Positions 1 through 6,286 of a DNA stretch of 25,003 nucleotides are shown piece by piece. The notes beneath the pieces were generated by a model. It was not told the DNA's origin. It made no database searches and was given only the letters and a program-made list of their open reading frames with translations. The position numbers and the translations under genes were made by a program. Each line of letters begins with the position of its first letter. Within the stretch, counting starts at the first letter, position 1. Origin of the DNA: a virus; the IMG/VR virus record IMGVR_UViG_3300035698_010733, positions 1-25,003 of that record; one strand, written 5' to 3'.

Positions 1-228
1 CGCAAAGAGGTCTGGGTTAAACGCAGCGGCTCTTAGCGCATCCGCCCTGTTCTCGTCACTTTCAGGCTCAATGAGATCAAGGGCCAAGGATGTTACTTGC
101 AACATCCCCTTACCAGCGTCGCTTGTTAAGCCGTACTGCTTTAATGAGGCCAGCGCGGTTGCTGATGCCCCGTTTAAGCTAGAATATCCAATGTGCTGAA
201 CTGCCGATTCGCGATCAACGGGGTTCAT
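1..228 (-). CDS. Partial winged-helix-like DNA-binding protein (3' end outside window)
   Basis: An open frame of 76 codons runs from an ATG at 228 off the left edge of the window with no stop. The start has a GAGG ribosome-binding site five bases upstream. The protein begins MNPVDRESAVQHIGY and continues with SSLNGASATALASLKQYGL and, near the edge, RADALRAAAFNPDLF. From memory this pattern (a D-R-E, then a helix with GYxSLNGAS, then LKxYGL) matches a small helix-turn-helix/winged-helix-like family in proteobacteria and their phages; the assignment is not from a search. It would act as a DNA-binding regulator. The same frame stays open upstream of the ATG for about 14 codons and still looks family-like (see findings). 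It follows the spanin genes with a 22-base gap, so it is probably the tail of the same operon or a regulator read with it. Confidence 0.45.
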   Translation of the reverse strand, partial: MNPVDRESAVQHIGYSSLNGASATALASLKQYGLTSDAGKGMLQVTSLALDLIEPESDENRADALRAAAFNPDLFA

Positions 229-250
229 TCCATCCTCATTAAAAATCTTC

Positions 251-484
251 TTAACCGCTAGCCTCTGCGATTATCCGATCACATTCCTCGTCATCCCAGG
301 TCGCATTATCTTTTAAGTCCAGATCAAGATTGTGAGGCGCATTCGTGCGCCTCCAATCATATTCGATATGCGTGAAACTGCGATCCTCAGTTACAAAGCA
401 AAACAGCGGACCTTGCGGCTTGGCGTCAGGGATCAGCTGCGCGCAACCACCCACGAGAAATAGCAAGCTCAAGTTTTTCAGCAT
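251..484 (-). CDS. Outer-membrane spanin lipoprotein (Rz1-like)
   Basis: This 77-residue protein starts with a short lipoprotein signal: positively charged K3, a hydrophobic stretch LSLLFLV, and a lipobox VGGC with the acylated Cys at residue 14. The mature part is small, acidic at its end and soluble. Its gene overlaps the end of the preceding inner-membrane spanin gene by 59 bases in another frame, which is the usual overlapped Rz/Rz1 architecture. In that family the o-spanin is lipidated, sits in the outer membrane and joins the i-spanin across the periplasm to fuse the membranes at lysis. It is less proline-rich than enterobacterial Rz1. The assignment rests on lipobox, size and position rather than sequence similarity. 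Confidence 0.75.
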   Translation of the reverse strand: MLKNLSLLFLVGGCAQLIPDAKPQGPLFCFVTEDRSFTHIEYDWRRTNAPHNLDLDLKDNATWDDEECDRIIAEASG

Positions 485-671
485 CGGTCATCCCTTCGAT
501 TTGCTCGTCCCGCATTCGATCGTTTAGCACGTCCGCCAGGTTGCCCTGTAGCGCCGCGATCTGGCCCGCGGCCTTGGCGACCTCGACCTTTAATCCCTCG
601 ACCCGCTTCATTTGCCAGCCACCAAAGGCCAGAGACAAAAGCAACGCGCCGCCTAAGATTTTGGAAAGCAT
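426..671 (-). CDS. Inner-membrane spanin (Rz-like)
   Basis: This 81-residue protein has one N-terminal membrane segment (about residues 4-19, LGGALLLSLAFGGW) followed by a charged region predicted to be helical or coiled coil (about 20-75, rich in E, K, A, L, Q). This is the layout of Rz-type i-spanins, although it is shorter than lambda Rz. The ATG at 671 lies directly next to the amidase stop codon, so the two are likely translationally coupled. The lipoprotein gene that follows begins inside it. It would anchor in the inner membrane and pair with the o-spanin in the last step of host lysis. Confidence 0.7.
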   Translation of the reverse strand: MLSKILGGALLLSLAFGGWQMKRVEGLKVEVAKAAGQIAALQGNLADVLNDRMRDEQIEGMTDAEKLELAISRGWLRAADP

Positions 672-1340
672 TTATCTAACCCCCTTGGCCCAGGCTTTGA
701 TCCGCTCGCGGGCGATGAACATGAAGGCCAGCACGGCCAGCCCCACAAACCCGATTACCATATACTGCGCCACGCCGTCCAGCGCGCCCACAGCTGTGAC
801 GCCAGTGCCTACCGTGGCCGCTCCACCAACGATCGTGCCGCCCAAGGTCTTAGAGCCGCCCAGGCCGCGCGCGGGCACTTGCTTGTACCAGGGACCGACT
901 TGAAACCCTGGACACCCTTTGTTCGCGACCTCGTTGTGGCCCTTCACATATTTGATAGAGGGGAACATTTCGCGCAGCTCTGATATCTTGAAACGCAAGG
1001 CTGCATCCATTTGCGGAGTGAAGTGATCCGCGAATTTGTCGTTTGAGCTCGCACCGTGGCCACCGATCAGACACAAGTGAATGACCTTGCTGTTGTGGCC
1101 CTTTGCGCCCGCGCCGATTTCTTCCCAAGGATCGCCGTCGCCATCCAGATCGCGGCCAATATGCTCGTCGCCTTTGCGGCCTAACAACCAGGCATAACCG
1201 CAACCGCGCCAGCCCCTATCCTCGACGTGCCAGCGGGTGATTTCGGTAACCTGTGCGGCAAGCCCCTCGCTCTGCATCCAGTCTGGACGCGTCGCGCTGC
1301 AATGCACCATGATCGTATCGACTGTTGACATATCTCGCAT
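672..1340 (-). CDS. Endolysin: N-acetylmuramoyl-L-alanine amidase with C-terminal membrane segments
   Basis: Residues 5-155 form an Amidase_2/T7-lysozyme-type domain that cuts the amide bond between MurNAc and the peptide stem. The zinc ligands of T7 lysozyme have clear counterparts: H13 in VHCSAT, H135 in KGHNE and C143 in KGCPGF. The catalytic Tyr and Lys correspond to Y49 (GYAW) and K141. Unlike T7 lysozyme (about 150 residues), this protein continues for about 65 residues: a Gly/Ala/Val-rich segment (162-187) and a strongly hydrophobic segment (192-210, YMVIGFVGLAVLAFMFIA), ending in a basic tail. This implies membrane attachment. The ATG at 1340 has an AGAGGG ribosome-binding site seven bases upstream. 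Downstream come the two spanins, forming a lysis cassette. No separate holin lies next to it. Confidence 0.9.
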   Translation of the reverse strand: MRDMSTVDTIMVHCSATRPDWMQSEGLAAQVTEITRWHVEDRGWRGCGYAWLLGRKGDEHIGRDLDGDGDPWEEIGAGAKGHNSKVIHLCLIGGHGASSNDKFADHFTPQMDAALRFKISELREMFPSIKYVKGHNEVANKGCPGFQVGPWYKQVPARGLGGSKTLGGTIVGGAATVGTGVTAVGALDGVAQYMVIGFVGLAVLAFMFIARERIKAWAKGVR

Positions 1341-1352
1341 TTGAAAACCCTC

Positions 1353-3839
1353 TTATCGATTTGCGCCGAAAGCGTTTGCCAGGTCCGGCAAGCGAATATT
1401 GCCCTTGTCCTGTAGCACAGAACCACCAGGCGGGAAAAAGAATTGCGTGTCGTAGTCAGCCGCCGCGCGTGCCTTGCGCCGGAATGACTTCGCAGCCTCG
1501 GGATCAGCGAACGCCTGCATTTGATCGAACACCTCGCGCTGCAGCACCGTGCTGACAAACCAAAGCGAGCCGCCTGGCGTGTAGCGCCGCAACAAATCAA
1601 TGCCCTCTTTGGCCAGGTCCATGTCCTCGCCCGCGACTGCCTGTTGAATGTTGCCGACGCCGAACTTGATCACCGTGTCGTCAAAGAGCTGCACGCCAGG
1701 ACCGCCAAGCGTTTGCCCCAAGCCGCCGCCGAACCTGTTCACATCATCGAAAAAGAAATCGCCAAAGATACCAAGCCCGCCGCCCTGCGCAGCCGCACCG
1801 GCCCAGAATTTGCCCGACGTCATGTCGCGCGGATCGCGACCCTTTGAAACCTCTTTCATTTGGATTGCCAGACCACCTAGCAGGGTGTTGCCGATTAGAA
1901 ATCCCGCCGCGTAGGACGCTGCATTCAGTTTCCGGCCTTGATAGTATTCATTCATGATCCGGCCAACGTGCGTCACCAGGATATTCACCGGAAACGATTT
2001 GAACTGAAACCCAAACCGGGCCAGCTCGCCAGAGAATGAGCCGGGTTTAGTGTCGCCCTTCACGATCGAGGTGCTGGTAACGCCCGCCGTCGGCACAGCA
2101 AACTCGATCTGGTTGTGAATTGCCTCGCTGTAAAGGTCCGCGATCCGGTAGCCTGCAGCCTTCTCGATTTCTTCCGATCGCAACAGCTTCAATCCCTGGA
2201 CGGTCTCATGGATTTCCGCCTGATTGATCGCCGTCCACTCGCGCTCGCCGATACCGTAGCCCTCGAACATGCGCTGCGTGCGCTCGTCCAGCTGACGAAA
2301 CGGCTTGCCGTGCCACTCGTCAGCCGCCGTTGTCATAAACTGCCCGCCTTGCGCGTGCCGCTGCAGCTCTGTCAGCCAGCCTAAGCCCGACGATCGAATA
2401 ACGCCGTCAGCCAGGCGCGACGTGATTTCCGTTGGAAGCTCTGCCATTTCGTGCCGCGCTACCGCGTTACCCACGTCCACCGCATTTTGCAGGATCAGAC
2501 CCGCCTTGTTGAGCTCTGCCCGATAGGTTGGATCAGCGACGATCCGCATCATTTGCTTGAACGCTCCGGTCTTAGCCATACCCGCAAAGCCTGATGCCAT
2601 GCGTTGAGTATTGAAATCGGTAACGGATGAAATCACCGCGCGCCCTAGCATTGCCGCCGACGTCCAGCTGCGAACAGATGCACCGATATGCGCCGCCGTT
2701 TCGTTCTGCGGCACAACAGTCTTGCCCGTGAACGTGTCCAGCATGGTTTGTGCAAACTTGCCCTTGCGCACCGCGCGATTGAAGTCTTTCGGATCGGCCG
2801 ATCGGCTGGCGATATCCTTGGCCGCGTCCTGCAAATAGGCAAATGTGTGAATTGGATTTGGCCCGAGCTCCTCCATCATTGCGATATCGAGAGCGACGCT
2901 ATCAAGGTGCGAACTCATGACGCGAAACGGGTCTTTTCCAGATCCGAATTCCGCGTTGTATGCCATCCAATCGTCAGCGCTTTTGAACTTGAAAAATCTA
3001 TGATCCGCGCGCTGGTTTTTCAGAGCACCGCGCCCGGCATTGGCGGACGGATTGCGCCGTGAATGCCCGTCAGTTCTGATCGCCTGCCATGCGTCAAACA
3101 TAAGCGGCTCAATCTGTTCGTTGGAATAGGGCAGACCGTTGTTCCAGCGCTCCGCCATGCCCGCCAGATCGAGGCGAGGCAGGATCGCGTCCCGCCAAGC
3201 GGGATATCCGGCCTTAGCCACCGATCGCCGGTTGTGCATTTGAGGCAGACCCCAATCATCGAGCTTGCCAATATGACCGCCCGCGCTGTTGAACCTGGTG
3301 CGGCCCTTCTCGGACACGTTGCGCCAATCAGCCGCAAACCGTGCTGCAGCTGCATCGCCCGTGCTCTGCCCGAACACCTCGCGCACAACGTTGTTCATTG
3401 TGTCCTGGTTGCGCCGTGTGCCGATCAGCGTTGCGCGAAAGGCTTTGGTCGCGTCCTGAAAATCTCGCTTGAGAAATCCCTGCACCGCTTTGTATTTGCC
3501 GGTCAACGTTTGCCCCAAAGCGCCGCGCGTTTTTTCCACCATATCGATCAGGTACTGGCCCGCGTCCAGCTGGCCTTTGATGTTCTTGTGTGTGGCCATG
3601 CGCTGCAGCTGGCGCTGCGTTGCTACCGCCTGCAGCTGCATTGTCCTGCGCTTTTCGAAAGCCTCTAGTCGCGCGTCCTTTACAACCTGGCGCGCGGCCA
3701 TGGCCTCCGCTGCCGTGTGGCCCATGTTCTGCCGGAATTGGCTGAATACGTTGTCGTACTCTGCCAGGATGCGATCGGCCCGCTCGCGGCTCATTACGCC
3801 GTCAGCCGCCGCGCGGCTTATGCAATCTCTTGGGCTCAT
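1353..3839 (-). CDS. Large internal virion (ejection) protein, T7 gp16-position
   Basis: This 828-residue protein is the last of four virion proteins after the tail nozzle, where T7 encodes core/ejection proteins gp14-gp16. The N-terminal 150 residues are helical and rich in R, K, Q and A. Residues 180-205 hold the motif FNSAGGHIGKLDDWGLPQMH, which I recall from large internal proteins of other podoviruses and from polyvalent phage proteins. The C-terminal third contains hydrophobic, Gly-rich stretches (for example SYAAGFLIGNTLLGGLAI) compatible with membrane insertion during DNA ejection. I see no lytic transglycosylase domain like the N-terminus of T7 gp16. Its ATG overlaps the stop of the preceding gene by four bases (ATGA). 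Function is inferred from position and size. Confidence 0.7.
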   Translation of the reverse strand: MSPRDCISRAAADGVMSRERADRILAEYDNVFSQFRQNMGHTAAEAMAARQVVKDARLEAFEKRRTMQLQAVATQRQLQRMATHKNIKGQLDAGQYLIDMVEKTRGALGQTLTGKYKAVQGFLKRDFQDATKAFRATLIGTRRNQDTMNNVVREVFGQSTGDAAAARFAADWRNVSEKGRTRFNSAGGHIGKLDDWGLPQMHNRRSVAKAGYPAWRDAILPRLDLAGMAERWNNGLPYSNEQIEPLMFDAWQAIRTDGHSRRNPSANAGRGALKNQRADHRFFKFKSADDWMAYNAEFGSGKDPFRVMSSHLDSVALDIAMMEELGPNPIHTFAYLQDAAKDIASRSADPKDFNRAVRKGKFAQTMLDTFTGKTVVPQNETAAHIGASVRSWTSAAMLGRAVISSVTDFNTQRMASGFAGMAKTGAFKQMMRIVADPTYRAELNKAGLILQNAVDVGNAVARHEMAELPTEITSRLADGVIRSSGLGWLTELQRHAQGGQFMTTAADEWHGKPFRQLDERTQRMFEGYGIGEREWTAINQAEIHETVQGLKLLRSEEIEKAAGYRIADLYSEAIHNQIEFAVPTAGVTSTSIVKGDTKPGSFSGELARFGFQFKSFPVNILVTHVGRIMNEYYQGRKLNAASYAAGFLIGNTLLGGLAIQMKEVSKGRDPRDMTSGKFWAGAAAQGGGLGIFGDFFFDDVNRFGGGLGQTLGGPGVQLFDDTVIKFGVGNIQQAVAGEDMDLAKEGIDLLRRYTPGGSLWFVSTVLQREVFDQMQAFADPEAAKSFRRKARAAADYDTQFFFPPGGSVLQDKGNIRLPDLANAFGANR

Positions 3840-6286
3840 GTTATGCAGACCTCTAATTGATCAAGAAACTCGTCGTCAGCGTCGAGCTCGTCGGCCAGCT
3901 GCTGCCGTGAAATTGTGGTCGCGGACACAGCGCCCTCGTCATCCTGGACCCGGCCCGTCGGAACCTGGTCGAACAGATCAAACCGGCTCGGGTCATTTGG
4001 ATCAAAGAGCCCGCCGATTTCAGTCTGATCTGCCAAATCATCAGCGCCGCGCAATGCCCGATCCGCGTCAGCGATAAGACGATCCGCCGCCTCGATCGGA
4101 TCAACGCCATCGATTAGCAGTTGATCGCCCGCGTCGGTCGCCTCGATCCGCGTGTCGGCAACCTGGTCTTGCGCGGCTTGGCCTACCGGATCGTCAAACT
4201 CTATTGTTGGATTAGGTGCAGGCTGGCTTTCGCGCGCAGGTTTTGCAGCGCGTTCTGCTCCGCCAGTGCCAAGCCCTCCGAGACCATTTCGCTCAACCTC
4301 TCGTCTGATAACGTCGGCGACGCCTTGGGCGGTGCTTTTGGTTTTGCCGCCTGCTTTGATTTCTTTCGCGCCATTGCTCAATGCCTCCGATATTGGTCCA
4401 GCTCTGTGTGCCAGCTTTGTGATTGCAAACAGTGCAGCGTCAACAGCTGCCCGCGCTTCCGCGTTGGTTTGTTTGTCCAGGCGATTTGCGCCTGTGCCTT
4501 CGATCCGATCTGACTGCTCCGTCAGTGTGCGAAAAACCGATCGTTCTTCGCGCAGAATTTTCATTGACGCCTCGAGCACCTTGGCCCGCTCCAGAAACAG
4601 GCTTTCGATTGTCTCGCTTTCGCCAAACAGATCAACAGTTTTTTCGCGAGACACGGGTGTTGCCAATGCCTGCGAAATTATGCTTTCCGCCTGCGCCGTT
4701 GTTTGTGGATTAAGCCGCTCGATCAGGCGCGCGATCGGCATGTGCATCACCTGGTCCTCAACCAATCGGCCCAGAGCTGCAGCAAACCGCGCGGGAATAA
4801 CCTCGTTGATCACCAGCTGAAACGCGTCGTCAGATAGCGCCGACAATTCGCGGGCGACTTTGATCCCTGCGCCGGATGGCAGATTGGCGATCGCCTCGGG
4901 ACTAGTGCGCAGCACGCGCGCAGCATCCGTCGCCATGCGCGCCGATACGCCGTCGGCACTTTCCGCAATGTTCTTGATTGCGCTGTTCACCATGATTTCG
5001 TCCGGCGTGTAGCCGTCCGCCTCGCGGTACACGTTCGCCGCCAGCTTTATGTCCTGGCTTGGGTCGGCCTTCATGATCCGATTGGCCAGAGCGACGCGCT
5101 GATGGCCATCCGCGATCGCCCGCGATCCGTCCGCATACTCAAACACGACAACCGTGCCAGCCTTTACGTTGTCCCATTCCTTGACGTCGACCAGCTTTGC
5201 CGTCACGCCGCCCTCCGCCACGGTTTCACTTTTGAATTGGAAAACCTTGGGCTGCACCAGCAATTCGCCGGCACTCACTTCCTCGAGCGAGCCGTTGATA
5301 ATCGATGGCGCGGCCTGCATTGCCACCGGACGGTCAGGCATACCGGCGTCAGATTGCCCAGAAATCGCGGTTTCCGCTTGCTGTGTCCTGGCTTGGTACT
5401 CTGCGAGCGTATCGGGTGCCGGATTGGTCACAGCGGCCTCCTGGGCCTCTATATCGCGCAGAACGGTTTCGGCTAATTGCTTCAATTCGGGATCGTCAGA
5501 CTTGCTTGCAGCCTCCGCGATCGAGCGCATGACCTTTTTGGTTTGCCCCGCGCGCCCCAGATTGGCGATCTTTTGAACCCCGATCTGCCCGCCTCGGATT
5601 GCACCGGCCAGGACGCCACCAAACGCAGCACCGCGCAAAGCGTTTTCCCCAATGCCTTCCTCGGGCGCACCGATCGCGCGCAGGAATTCGTTGCGGCCTG
5701 GCGTTTGCGCAACTTCGATCGCTGAGTTTATCCCGGCCTCAACAGCCATGATTGTAAGAAGGCCAGCGCGAACCGGCGCACCAAACAGCGCCGTCGCCAG
5801 GTTGCCGGGGTCTGTGAATTCCGCGCCGACGCCGCCAATGAATGCACCAGCACCACCCTTGCCCACACCGGCTCGGGCAATCGTCGCCTCGTTTTCCTTG
5901 TCCTCTTGCTGCTGGCTCAGAACAATGTTGCGGCGAAGCTCGAAAAAGTTTTCAGCCTTGATCACGTCGGGATACTCGATCCCCAACGCGTCCAGCTCGC
6001 CCGTCATTTCCTTTAGTGTTTCACCGTCTGGCCGATAGTTCTGCTCCTGCACGCGGCGAAACAAATCCGGCGATAAACGTTTTGCAGGATCGCGACCCAT
6101 TTCCGGCAGAATACCGTCCATGAATTCGTCGAGCGGAGCATACACCTTATCCTCAAGGCCGCGCTGCGGGAAAAATCCAGCCCGTGGTTTGGCGATTTCA
6201 AAGCCAGCGCCGACCGCTTCACCGAAAGAGGCTTCCGGCTGTAGCACGGAAACCTCGTCGTCGTTTTGAATTTTATATAGAGCCAT
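3836..6286 (-). CDS. Internal virion protein with DdrB-like ParB-superfamily domain
   Basis: This 816-residue protein lies between two other putative ejection proteins. Residues about 140-240 are Gly/Ala-rich and hydrophobic, possibly membrane-active. Residues about 335-470 resemble the ParB/Srx fold: a strand-rich start (LLVQPKVFQFK), a middle ending in ADGSRAIADGHQRVALANRI with the signature DGHQR at 393-397, then a helix with NIAESADG. Residues 550-610 contain LFGESETIESLFLERAKVL and DRIEGTGANRL, which I recall from DdrB-type polyvalent proteins of phage P1 and relatives. In P1, DdrB belongs to the Dar system, whose proteins are packaged into the head and co-injected. The acidic C-terminus (700-816) looks disordered. 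The start overlaps the preceding stop (TAATG). Nuclease activity is untested; the domain call is from memory. Confidence 0.65.
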   Translation of the reverse strand: MALYKIQNDDEVSVLQPEASFGEAVGAGFEIAKPRAGFFPQRGLEDKVYAPLDEFMDGILPEMGRDPAKRLSPDLFRRVQEQNYRPDGETLKEMTGELDALGIEYPDVIKAENFFELRRNIVLSQQQEDKENEATIARAGVGKGGAGAFIGGVGAEFTDPGNLATALFGAPVRAGLLTIMAVEAGINSAIEVAQTPGRNEFLRAIGAPEEGIGENALRGAAFGGVLAGAIRGGQIGVQKIANLGRAGQTKKVMRSIAEAASKSDDPELKQLAETVLRDIEAQEAAVTNPAPDTLAEYQARTQQAETAISGQSDAGMPDRPVAMQAAPSIINGSLEEVSAGELLVQPKVFQFKSETVAEGGVTAKLVDVKEWDNVKAGTVVVFEYADGSRAIADGHQRVALANRIMKADPSQDIKLAANVYREADGYTPDEIMVNSAIKNIAESADGVSARMATDAARVLRTSPEAIANLPSGAGIKVARELSALSDDAFQLVINEVIPARFAAALGRLVEDQVMHMPIARLIERLNPQTTAQAESIISQALATPVSREKTVDLFGESETIESLFLERAKVLEASMKILREERSVFRTLTEQSDRIEGTGANRLDKQTNAEARAAVDAALFAITKLAHRAGPISEALSNGAKEIKAGGKTKSTAQGVADVIRREVERNGLGGLGTGGAERAAKPARESQPAPNPTIEFDDPVGQAAQDQVADTRIEATDAGDQLLIDGVDPIEAADRLIADADRALRGADDLADQTEIGGLFDPNDPSRFDLFDQVPTGRVQDDEGAVSATTISRQQLADELDADDEFLDQLEVCIT

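Noticed and set aside
1353-3839. Lytic transglycosylase domain as in T7 gp16
   Set aside because: No E-S-x-x-x-P-A or related catalytic signature was seen near the N-terminus of the large ejection proteins.
4152-4820. 222-codon plus-strand open frame
   Set aside because: Antisense shadow of the 816-residue virion protein; its composition (Ala/Ser/Arg/Cys mixture) is typical of reverse reading of a GC-rich gene.
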